DNA of 7,859 bases from M3007 sp033762055 (lineage in GTDB: Bacteria > Bacteroidota > Bacteroidia > Chitinophagales > Saprospiraceae), in contig JANRLZ010000220.1 of NCBI GenBank assembly GCA_033762055.1, positions 1 to 7,859 of the forward strand. Direction: 5' to 3'. The position numbers were made by a program, and so were the translations under genes. Position 1 is the stretch's first letter; each line of letters begins with the position of its first letter. Positions 1 to 5,900 of the stretch are shown one piece after another. The notes below the pieces were generated by a model. That model saw only the letters and a program-made list of their open reading frames with translations. It did no database searches and was not told the origin of the DNA.

Positions 1-387
1 TGCCATCTGCTCGGAGGTGGAAAAGTCAACGTATGCTTTTCCTTTGTTAATCAGCACTTTGGCCCATTCGTAGAGTTGCTCAAAATAGTCTGAAGCGTAC
101 AAAATATGGGCTGGTTCAAAACCCAGCCAGCGCACGTCGGCGATAATGCTATCCACATATTCGGTATCTTCTGTAACAGGGTTGGTGTCGTCGAACCGCA
201 GGTTGGTGGCGCCGCCGTATTTGAGTGCAAGCCCAAAATTGAGGCAAATACTCGTGGCGTGCCCAATGTGCAGATAGCCATTGGGTTCGGGCGGAAAACG
301 GGTCAGGATATGCGTGTGCTTGCCCGATTTGAGGTCGGTTTCGATGATTTCTTCGAGAAAATTGAGGGATTCTGTCGTTGCGCTCAT
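1..387 (-). CDS. glnS: Glutaminyl-tRNA synthetase, N-terminal 129 residues (partial)
   Basis: This enzyme charges tRNA-Gln with glutamine using ATP in the cytoplasm; it is a class I aminoacyl-tRNA synthetase. The 129 visible codons hold the start of the Rossmann catalytic domain. RFPPEPNGYLHIGHA (residues 30-44) contains the HIGH ATP-binding signature at 40-43. SICLNFGLA (46-54), NLRFDDTNP (62-70) and VRWLGF (85-90) follow in the order and spacing of bacterial GlnRS. FDDTNP, with SICLNFG after HIGH, favours GlnRS over GluRS. The rest (about 430 residues, including the KMSKS-like loop and anticodon-binding domains) lies beyond position 1. The ATG at 385-387 sits about 30 residues before the HIGH region, as expected, and has no Shine-Dalgarno upstream. 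One small oddity is Thr45 directly after HIGHA, where the E. coli enzyme has Lys. The gene follows the lipoprotein gene on the same strand but is separated from it by an intrinsic terminator, so it probably has its own promoter. Confidence 0.95.
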   Translation of the reverse strand, partial: MSATTESLNFLEEIIETDLKSGKHTHILTRFPPEPNGYLHIGHATSICLNFGLALKYGGATNLRFDDTNPVTEDTEYVDSIIADVRWLGFEPAHILYASDYFEQLYEWAKVLINKGKAYVDFSTSEQMA

Positions 388-393
388 GTGTAT

Positions 394-426
394 AAAAAAA
401 GGAGTTGCAAAGATAGCAACTCCTTT
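394..426 (-). terminator. Intrinsic terminator after the lipoprotein gene
   Basis: Read on the minus strand, an 8-bp perfect stem (GGAGTTGC with GCAACTCC, plus-strand positions 416-423 and 401-408) with a 7-base loop is followed directly by seven T residues (plus-strand A run 394-400). Three flanking A-T pairs can lengthen the stem to 11 bp. It lies 34 bases after the lipoprotein stop codon and ends only 6 bases before the glnS start codon, so it should insulate glnS from read-through. Its loop doubles as a promoter-like element (see the next entry). Confidence 0.8.
408..415 (-). promoter_or_regulatory. Candidate glnS promoter -7 element inside the terminator loop
   Basis: The minus strand reads TATCTTTG, an exact match to the Bacteroidota -7 consensus TAnnTTTG. 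It is placed so that transcription would begin about 15 bases before the glnS ATG, giving a very short leader. No good TTTG lies at the ideal 19-base distance upstream; the nearest resemblance is TTTC at 440-443, 24 bases away. The element is therefore supported by its -7 match and position only. It occupies the loop of the terminator of the upstream gene. Confidence 0.5.
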
Positions 427-456
427 CGGCTTCCTATTTGAAATACCCTTATCTTC

Positions 457-1299
457 CTATCGTCGGCCCCTGAAATGATGACCGCTGAAGATTCCGGACA
501 TATTGCTCGAACTTCGCAGGGTACAGGCAATCGAGTCTCCGAGAATATGACCGCTGAGCGTATTGCTGGTGTAATAAGTGCCATTACTCCAGAATATACT
601 GCCTTTGTCGTTGATGCTGATCTTGTAGGTGTCGTTTGGTCCGATCCGCAAATTCATATAGGTAATCGTATCAATGCCCGATATGAAGATGTTTTCATTC
701 GGAATACTTTCTATGGTAATGACTTTGTCGGATTGTGCAACGGGTGGACGATCTTCGAGGTACCAGCTGGAGGGAGATGTCCAAACCTGCACCCGCTCGA
801 AAAACGTGTCGGTTACCGCATACGTGCCGGGGAACTTGTTGAATGAAACGGGGATGTTAAAGCCGGTTTCGCCGGTAACAAAAGTTTGTTTCGGTGTGTG
901 GTAATACAGCCCGTTTCCGTCGTGACGCAGCGACATGTACCATTCATAACGTGTGTTGGCCTGCAGGGCAAAAGGCGTGCCGCTCAGGGTGGTAAATGCT
1001 TTGGGATTGTTTTGATCGTTCCAGTTATACTCGTTGTAAATACCAAAAGGCGGGTCGAGTTTTTTGATCCGGAGTTCTACGATGCCGGGCAATTGCGCCC
1101 CCATCGGCCCGAACTGCCAGGTGAAACGATCGCCTGTAAACCCGGTTTGTCCGTTGCAGGGATACAGAATCATCAGGGTGTCATTCTCGATGACCTCGCA
1201 AGTCGGCGTTGGCGGCGGCAAATCTTCGGGATCGTTGTTTTTTTTGCAGGCGGTGAGGGAAAGTCCCAGCAGCAGCGCCAGGAAAAATTTGTTGTTCAT
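457..1299 (-). CDS. Envelope lipoprotein of unknown function
   Basis: A 280-residue predicted lipoprotein; I do not recognise a named family. Residues 1-17 form a type II signal peptide (basic NNK, then FFLALLLGLSL) ending in the lipobox LTAC with the lipidated cysteine at 18. A charged, proline-rich linker follows (about 19-33). Residues about 34-143 (Cys34 and Cys48 early, then FTWQF, the RYEWYMSLRHDG strand and KQTFVTG) look like a single beta-sandwich, perhaps fibronectin type III-like. Residues about 150-280 (FPGTYAVTDTF, DKVITIESIP, SGHILGDSI, SGIFSGHHFRG) have the pattern of small beta-barrel, lipocalin-like domains common in Bacteroidota lipoproteins; this is an impression, not a match. 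The reading frame stays open upstream to 1425, but the ATG at 1297-1299 is chosen because it places the signal peptide at the N terminus. It is probably a single-gene transcript: a 370-base gap precedes it and a terminator follows. Confidence 0.8.
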   Translation of the reverse strand: MNNKFFLALLLGLSLTACKKNNDPEDLPPPTPTCEVIENDTLMILYPCNGQTGFTGDRFTWQFGPMGAQLPGIVELRIKKLDPPFGIYNEYNWNDQNNPKAFTTLSGTPFALQANTRYEWYMSLRHDGNGLYYHTPKQTFVTGETGFNIPVSFNKFPGTYAVTDTFFERVQVWTSPSSWYLEDRPPVAQSDKVITIESIPNENIFISGIDTITYMNLRIGPNDTYKISINDKGSIFWSNGTYYTSNTLSGHILGDSIACTLRSSSNMSGIFSGHHFRGRR

Positions 1300-1669
1300 A
1301 GCAATGATACAGTGAGTAATGTGATGAAAATGGTTCAAGGGTGTCATTTGTTTGATTTTCAATGGGTTGTTGTCATCCGGGCTCACACTTTCCATACGTA
1401 GATGAACCACCGGAGAGGGTACCAACAGGTCAATTAGCGGATTAAAATTGGGGCGTTATTGATTGAAGTTACACCGGTATATTGACGAATGCCCGTATTC
1501 TGCTGACGGCTGGTTCTTTTTTAGACATGAATCGTAACACCGTGAATGACAAATCCGGCCCTGCCGTAAACGGACAAGACGGATAAAAGTGGCTGCAAGA
1601 CAGGGGAAAGGGTGGGGTAATCTGCCGGTTTGACGGCTATTGGCAAATGCGTTTTTTTATGCAACCATG
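1300..1669. other. 370-base intergenic region with no gene seen
   Basis: This separates the stop codon of the nuclease gene from the start of the lipoprotein gene, both on the minus strand. I see no RNA gene, no convincing TAnnTTTG promoter and no stem followed by a T run on the minus strand that would end the nuclease transcript. Small symmetrical elements exist (CCGTAAACGG at 1564-1573, and an 8-base direct repeat TGACGGCT near 1503 and 1633) but are too short to interpret. The lipoprotein frame is open back to 1425 without start or coding features that persuade. The lipoprotein promoter presumably lies here. Confidence 0.6.
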
Positions 1670-3049
1670 CTAAAATGTACGTACACCCCTGGGATGACGC
1701 TCTGCATATCCCATAATGATGCGCCCGGCGTCCGGGTCGGGGTAGGGTGGTTCAAGGCATTCGAGCAGGTCTTCCACGGTTTTTCCGCCTTCCTCTTCCT
1801 GAACAAATCCGTAGCCGAGGTATCGTCCGTCCTGTATGCCCACAATGGCGACCTCGCCTTCCGTTCGTCCTTTTTCAACAAAGAAGAAACTTCCGCTGAG
1901 CCGGCGGGAAATTTGGCTAATGACCGTGTCCACGCGTTCGTTGTAATCTTCCGGCGATTCTTCTCCCACGCAGGCGCCATAGCATTTTTTGATCTTGTAA
2001 TGAAAACAGGCGGTTTCCGAAGCGTCGAGGTGGGTGAGCCGATAGCACAATTCGTGTTGGTAAACAATGCTTTGTAAATGTGTGCGGGCGTTTTCGACCT
2101 TGGGATATTCAGCGATCAGTGATAGATTTTTTGCATTTTTAGCGGTCTTTTTTCCGACGACCAGACAACGGTAGCCGCGCGAATCGGTATAGGCAAAAAT
2201 TCCGCCGGCAAATTGCCGGGTTCGCAAAGCCCGGTTGATAACGGGCTGAAGGCGTTTGATTTCCGCACTTTCACGCAGCAGGGCTACCAGTTCGCTGCCC
2301 GTTACCTCCCAACTCAGATCGGATACGCCCGAGCGCAATTTTTCTCCTTTGACGGTTTGGTCGGCAAAATGTTCGAACAGTCGTTTGCGGATGTTCAAAC
2401 TTTTTCCCACATAAATGACCTTGCCTTCGGCATCATGGAAATAATAAATCCCGCATGTTTCCGGCACTGCATGCAAACGATCCAGAGAAATTTGAGGCGG
2501 AAGTTTGGTTTCTTTCACCCCCATATTCACCATCGTGCGGATCTGCCCTTTTCCCTCCTGTTCGGCCAGCATGCGTTCAAATATACGGGCCGTTGCCAGG
2601 GTGTCGTCGAGTGCGCGGTGACTTTTCTCCGCACGTATGCCGAAATGTTTTTTCAGGTTGCTCAGACTGTAACTTGGCAACCCGGGAAACACCTTGCGAG
2701 CGAGTCGGACCGTACACAATTGCCGTCGTTGATAATCAAACCCCAAGCGTGCAAACTCCTCGCGCACAAAAGAATAGTCGAACGAAACATTGTGTGCTAC
2801 AAAGATTTTCCCTTCGGTCATCTGCACGATTTTTTTCGCCACTTCGAAAAATTTGGGCGCTTTGGCTACCATCTCATCGGTAATGCCGGTGAGATTGGTA
2901 ATCTGCCAGGGGATGCTTTTTTCCGGATTCAGCAGGGTGGAAAAAGTATCTACTACTTTTTCACCATCGTGAATAACAATGGCAATTTCGGTGATGCGCT
3001 CGTAGCGAGCCACACCGCCGGTGGTTTCAACGTCTATAATAGCGTACAT
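1670..3049 (-). CDS. DEDDh 3'-5' exonuclease fused to a UvrC/Cho-like GIY-YIG nuclease
   Basis: A 459-residue two-nuclease fusion, probably acting in DNA repair. Residues 1-160 are a DnaQ-type (DNA polymerase III epsilon) exonuclease: metal ligands Asp6 and Glu8 in IIDVETTG, Asp91 in HNVSFD, and His144 and Asp149 in HRALDD, so all five DEDDh residues are present. Residues about 195-275 are a GIY-YIG domain: GIY 200-202, YVG 213-215, Lys216, Arg223 and the catalytic Glu260, aligning with E76 of Thermotoga UvrC. Residues 335-360 carry Cys335, 348, 356 and 360, resembling the UvrC cysteine cluster. The UvrB-binding and RNase H-like endonuclease parts of UvrC are absent; an uncharacterised tail of about 100 residues replaces them. 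Such fusions are often annotated as exonuclease or polymerase III epsilon subunit. The ATG at 3047-3049 is used because MYAIIDVETTG is the normal domain start; an upstream TTG at 3067 would overlap the receptor gene. It starts 5 bases after the receptor stop codon. Confidence 0.92.
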   Translation of the reverse strand: MYAIIDVETTGGVARYERITEIAIVIHDGEKVVDTFSTLLNPEKSIPWQITNLTGITDEMVAKAPKFFEVAKKIVQMTEGKIFVAHNVSFDYSFVREEFARLGFDYQRRQLCTVRLARKVFPGLPSYSLSNLKKHFGIRAEKSHRALDDTLATARIFERMLAEQEGKGQIRTMVNMGVKETKLPPQISLDRLHAVPETCGIYYFHDAEGKVIYVGKSLNIRKRLFEHFADQTVKGEKLRSGVSDLSWEVTGSELVALLRESAEIKRLQPVINRALRTRQFAGGIFAYTDSRGYRCLVVGKKTAKNAKNLSLIAEYPKVENARTHLQSIVYQHELCYRLTHLDASETACFHYKIKKCYGACVGEESPEDYNERVDTVISQISRRLSGSFFFVEKGRTEGEVAIVGIQDGRYLGYGFVQEEEGGKTVEDLLECLEPPYPDPDAGRIIMGYAERHPRGVRTF

Positions 3050-3054
3050 CTGCG

Positions 3055-5424
3055 TCACATTTTCCAATCCAAACGCAGCGTATAGTTTCGCGGGGCTTCA
3101 AGCAGCGCGGGACGGATGGTATATTCCTCGTTCAGCAAGTTGCCGCACAAGGCGCTGATTTTGATGTGGTTATTGAGTTTGAATGAAGCGCGGAGATCCA
3201 CAACCGTCGCTCCTTTACGATTTTTACGAAATTCACGCACGGCAACAAACTCCTTGGGCGCCAGAAAATCGGGCAACTGAAATCCTTTGATCTTTGCCTC
3301 AAAAAGTTCGTCAATCGCTTTCATAAAACTGTTGTATTGCACCGAAATGCCCGCCGAAAAACGACCTATACTGTATTCTGAATCCCATTTAAAGGTTTGA
3401 TTAAAACGATACTTCAAAACGTTCGTCGTGTCGGAAGAACCGTAGTTAAGTTCAGGATTGTTTTTGTCGAATACCTTGTAACGCGGGTTGATACTGGTAA
3501 ACCCGGCAAGCAGCGACAAGGTGCCGGGCCCGATTTTTCCCTGTCCCATCACCGATATTTCATAACCAGTAACGCGGGTATCGCCCGAATTTTCAGAGCG
3601 GAAACGCGCCTCTCGGCTAAGTAATATCAGCGTATCCAGTACAAATTCCATCATATCCTGGTATTCCGACACAAAGGCGGTCAAATCGGCATAGCCCTGC
3701 CAGTTGCCCAAAGCAAAACCCTGTTTCAGGCCCAGTTCAGCGGTCCAGCCGGTTTCAGAAACAATGCCGGGGTTGGGTACCACCGAATTGCCTGCGCCAA
3801 AGGCGGTGCTGACAAACTTTTCGGCAATGGTCGGGTAGCGATATCCCTGGCCCCAGGAGGCGCGGAAGTAGGTGGCACGGGCCATCTGATAGTTGGCGCC
3901 GATACGCAATACGGGCTTGGATTCCTTGGTAACGCCGTCGGGGATGACGCCCAGGAGCAGTCCGTTGTTGAAAATCGAGTCGGGACTGTGTTGCACATTG
4001 TTTTCATACCGCAGACCGGCTGAAAGGTTGAGGCGATTAAACGCTTTGTAATCCAGTTGCAGGTAACCGGCCAGGTTGCGGGTGGTAAAGGAGGCGTTGC
4101 TGTAAATTTCGGCGTCCACCGTATTGTACATACCTACCACACCGGCGGTGGCGACGAGGCCAATTCCATCTAATTTACGCTGGTACTGGTATTCCCCGTA
4201 GTACAGTCGGCTGTCGTTGCTCTGGTTGCCGGAGTTGTTGTTGTGGATGTAGAAATAGCGGCCCAGGAATTTGTGCCGGTTGCCGTATTGGTCGAAATAC
4301 TGTACAGTCGGGTCAATATTAAAGCGTAAACGGCCTTTGGTGAAAGAGGTAGAGCCTGCGCCCGACTGGTAGGCGAGGGTTGTATCGTTGCCCCAGATAA
4401 AAAAACTGCCGCTGCGCCCAAAGTTAAAATTGGTATTGAGTCCCAGCGTCAGGCGGTCATTTACCCGGAAGCGTATATTGGGTGTCACGCGCCCGTAACG
4501 GCTGTAAGTGTCGCGGTTGTAACTGTCGCGGTAAAGCCCGTAAGCGCCCAGTACAAAATCGAATCGTCCGGCATTGCGGCGGTGGCAAAAGCTGAACCCG
4601 GTTTCAACGGGCTGGGCGATGACCGAACTGTCGGCGCCCCACCATTTTTTACGCGGGTCTTTGGGGTCGTCCCATGTTTTACCGAATACGGCGGCTTCGG
4701 TTTCGGGTTTGTCTTTGGCATAGCCGGTACGTACGTTGATAATGCCGTTCATGGCCGATGAACCATAAAGCGCAGAAGCGGCGCCTTTTAACACCTCGAT
4801 TTGCGACAAATTTTCCACCGGAAAATCATCCCAGTTGGGCAACCCTGCATCGGGCTGCAGGGCCGGAATATCGTCTACAAGGATCAGTACGCGGGTGCCG
4901 GCGCCATAGGAAAAGCCTGCTCCGCCGCGAATGCTGGCCTGGCCATCCACGATACTGAGGCCGGGCACTTTGGTGAGTACTTCGTCTATGGAGGTGGTAT
5001 TGGTATTTTCGATCAATTTGGGTTTCAGTACATCCAGTGAAACGGTGACTTCGCCCAGCGGTTTTTCGAATTTGCCGGCCGTGACCGTGGCGGTTTGCAG
5101 GAGATTGTCGGCATTGTCGAGTTTGACATCGAGCGAGCGGGTTTCGCCGGCGGAAAGTCGCATCGTTACGGTTTTGGCAATGTAGCCAATATAGGAAATA
5201 CTGATTTCGTAATTTCCTGCCGGCAGCGACAGGGAAAAAGCGCCGTCGGCGCCGGAGGAAGCGCCTGCGCCTGAGGTGCGCACGGTGGCGCCGACCAGGG
5301 CTTCACCGTTGAGGGCATCGGTCACAGTTCCGTTCAGCGTCGCGTTTTGAGCAAAAAAGTGGGTAGAAAAGAGGCAAAAAGCGGCAAAAAAAGCAAGGGT
5401 AAGGTGTTGTTTGCGAATTCTCAT
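3055..5424 (-). CDS. TonB-dependent outer-membrane receptor
   Basis: A 789-residue outer-membrane transporter that would use energy from TonB-ExbBD to import a substrate the sequence does not reveal. Residues 1-25 are a Sec signal peptide (RIRK, a hydrophobic stretch, then FFA before Gln26). Residues about 28-103 form the carboxypeptidase-regulatory-like beta-sandwich typical of Bacteroidota receptors (NGTVTDALNGEALVGATV, then GNYEISISYIGY). A TonB-box-like TATVTAG is at 111-117. The plug spans about 125-235, with ASIRGGAGFSYG (163-174), VLILVDDIP (179-187) and the VLKGAASALYGSSAMNGIINV block (211-231). The rest is a beta barrel ending in TLRLDWKM. Length and architecture fit siderophore or vitamin B12-type receptors rather than the roughly 1000-residue SusC class, and no SusD gene is adjacent. 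The ATG at 5422-5424 is chosen because it starts the signal peptide; the 46 preceding in-frame codons look non-coding. The nuclease gene follows after 5 bases, suggesting co-transcription. Confidence 0.93.
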   Translation of the reverse strand: MRIRKQHLTLAFFAAFCLFSTHFFAQNATLNGTVTDALNGEALVGATVRTSGAGASSGADGAFSLSLPAGNYEISISYIGYIAKTVTMRLSAGETRSLDVKLDNADNLLQTATVTAGKFEKPLGEVTVSLDVLKPKLIENTNTTSIDEVLTKVPGLSIVDGQASIRGGAGFSYGAGTRVLILVDDIPALQPDAGLPNWDDFPVENLSQIEVLKGAASALYGSSAMNGIINVRTGYAKDKPETEAAVFGKTWDDPKDPRKKWWGADSSVIAQPVETGFSFCHRRNAGRFDFVLGAYGLYRDSYNRDTYSRYGRVTPNIRFRVNDRLTLGLNTNFNFGRSGSFFIWGNDTTLAYQSGAGSTSFTKGRLRFNIDPTVQYFDQYGNRHKFLGRYFYIHNNNSGNQSNDSRLYYGEYQYQRKLDGIGLVATAGVVGMYNTVDAEIYSNASFTTRNLAGYLQLDYKAFNRLNLSAGLRYENNVQHSPDSIFNNGLLLGVIPDGVTKESKPVLRIGANYQMARATYFRASWGQGYRYPTIAEKFVSTAFGAGNSVVPNPGIVSETGWTAELGLKQGFALGNWQGYADLTAFVSEYQDMMEFVLDTLILLSREARFRSENSGDTRVTGYEISVMGQGKIGPGTLSLLAGFTSINPRYKVFDKNNPELNYGSSDTTNVLKYRFNQTFKWDSEYSIGRFSAGISVQYNSFMKAIDELFEAKIKGFQLPDFLAPKEFVAVREFRKNRKGATVVDLRASFKLNNHIKISALCGNLLNEEYTIRPALLEAPRNYTLRLDWKM

Positions 5425-5462
5425 GGTATGTTTTTGGCAAAAAAATGAACTGGATACGGCGG

Positions 5463-5491
5463 TAAAAATAGAGAAAATTGCTTCTGTGAAA
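5463..5491 (-). promoter_or_regulatory. Weak candidate promoter of the receptor gene
   Basis: The minus strand reads TATTTTTA at 5470-5463, one base off the -7 consensus TAnnTTTG. TTTC at 5491-5488 lies 17 bases upstream as a possible -33 element. The predicted leader would be roughly 30 bases. Both elements are imperfect in an AT-rich stretch, so this is tentative; its main support is the inverted repeat that brackets it. Confidence 0.25.
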
Positions 5492-5501
5492 TATTTTCTC
5501 T
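5470..5501. repeat. 9+9 inverted repeat with 14-base spacer, operator-like
   Basis: AGAGAAAAT (5470-5478) and its exact reverse complement ATTTTCTCT (5493-5501) flank a 14-base spacer. The arm centres are 23 bases apart, about two helical turns, which would suit a dimeric regulator. It lies 46 bases upstream of the receptor start codon and spans the interval between the candidate -33 and -7 elements. No T run follows on either strand, which argues against a terminator. Confidence 0.5.
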
Positions 5502-5538
5502 GAATGCCGACTTCGCAGAAAAGAAACCAATGGAATTG

Positions 5539-5569
5539 TGTGCCGAAAGCGGTTTTTTCCATACCTTCG
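5539..5569 (+). promoter_or_regulatory. Candidate promoter of the small membrane-protein gene
   Basis: TGTG at 5539-5542, 19 bases, then TACCTTCG at 5562-5569 matches the Bacteroidota pattern TTTG-N19-TAnnTTTG with one mismatch in each element and the ideal spacing. Transcription would begin near 5575, giving a leader of about 45 bases that contains the palindrome at 5587-5608. Confidence 0.5.
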
Positions 5570-5586
5570 CGCGCTGTTTCAAACCG

Positions 5587-5608
5587 TTGTCGTAAGTGCT
5601 TACGACAA
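5587..5608. repeat. Perfect 22-base palindrome in the leader of the small membrane-protein gene
   Basis: TTGTCGTAAG (5587-5596) and CTTACGACAA (5599-5608) are exact reverse complements around a central TG. The palindrome lies just downstream of the candidate promoter and ends 11 bases before the ATG at 5620. It is followed by A residues on the plus strand and by no T run on the minus strand, so it is not a standard terminator. It fits an operator for a dimeric repressor; with only a 2-base centre it is less suited to an RNA hairpin, though a slightly melted version could fold in the mRNA and hide the start region. Confidence 0.65.
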
Positions 5609-5619
5609 AAAAAATTACT

Positions 5620-5799
5620 ATGAAATACCTCATTCCTGCGTTTGCGTTATTCCTGGGTATGTGCCTGACTTTTCTGGGCGCCCTGTTCAAGCTGGAAAGT
5701 TGGGCCAATGCCACTGAAATGTTGCTCGCCGGCGTATTGTTACAAGTGACTGGCGGCGGATACCTGCTTTACAAATTGCTTACACGCAAAGCGAATTAG
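5620..5799 (+). CDS. Small two-helix membrane protein with a GldL-like signature
   Basis: A 59-residue predicted inner-membrane protein with two hydrophobic segments, about residues 3-22 and 34-54, joined by a short loop (KLESWANATE) and ending in the basic tail LLTRKAN. The stretch GALFKLESWANATEMLLAG (20-38) resembles the conserved hairpin of GldL, the type IX secretion/gliding motor protein (GALFKI, then an aromatic or His position, then ML..G). GldL is about 200 residues with a cytoplasmic tail, which is absent here, and the acidic residue that I recall in the second GldL helix aligns with Gln42. It is therefore a GldL-like hairpin rather than GldL, and its function is unknown. The ATG at 5620 is preferred over an in-frame GTG at 5596, which lies inside the palindrome. 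The hydrophobic pattern and promoter-like upstream sequence support a real gene. gyrA starts 101 bases downstream on the same strand. Confidence 0.75.
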   Translation: MKYLIPAFALFLGMCLTFLGALFKLESWANATEMLLAGVLLQVTGGGYLLYKLLTRKAN

Positions 5800-5823
5800 T
5801 GTTTTCCTTTTGATTTTCCTGTT

Positions 5824-5857
5824 TCTGCGAAGTTGATTGATCCGACAACATTCGGAT
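5824..5857 (+). promoter_or_regulatory. Possible gyrA promoter overlapped by a 6+6 inverted repeat
   Basis: TCTG at 5824-5827, 19 bases, then AACATTCG at 5847-5854 resembles TTTG-N19-TAnnTTTG, with one mismatch in the first element and two in the second. It would give a gyrA leader of about 40 bases. ATCCGA (5840-5845) and TCGGAT (5852-5857) form an inverted repeat around CAACAT that covers the putative -7 region. No T run follows, so it is not a terminator. Both signals are weak on their own. Confidence 0.3.
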
Positions 5858-5900
5858 GGCGTAGTAGCAACACCAAACATCCTCCCTCCAAGATTGGCAC

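Noticed and set aside
475..1401. Plus-strand open frames (475-846, 886-1401) over the lipoprotein gene
   Set aside because: The minus-strand frame has a textbook lipoprotein signal peptide and a downstream terminator; the plus-strand frames have no coding features.
1300..1425. N-terminal extension of the lipoprotein to an upstream start at 1425
   Set aside because: It would bury the signal peptide and lipobox 42 residues inside the protein, and the extra segment looks like untranslated sequence.
1564..1573. Short palindrome CCGTAAACGG in the 370-base gap
   Set aside because: Four-base arms are expected by chance in a gap this long and no promoter or T run is associated.
3050..3067. TTG start for the nuclease overlapping the receptor gene
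   Set aside because: It would need a rare start codon and adds six residues before MYAIIDVETTG, which is the normal beginning of this exonuclease domain.
2213..3085. A 290-codon open frame on the plus strand
   Set aside because: It is antisense to the exonuclease/GIY-YIG gene, whose catalytic motifs are all intact; the plus-strand translation has no recognisable domain. The plus-strand frames at 1640-2077 and 2455-2883 are rejected for the same reason.
5596..5619. GTG start for the small membrane protein
   Set aside because: The codon lies inside the palindrome, and the added residues LTTKKIT come from the A-rich leader; the ATG at 5620 gives a typical membrane-protein N terminus.
5774..5797. 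Possible terminator at the end of the small membrane-protein gene
   Set aside because: AATTGCTT can pair with AAGC-G-AATT and T-rich sequence follows, but the stem is AT-rich, bulged and lies within the coding sequence. It is too weak to call.
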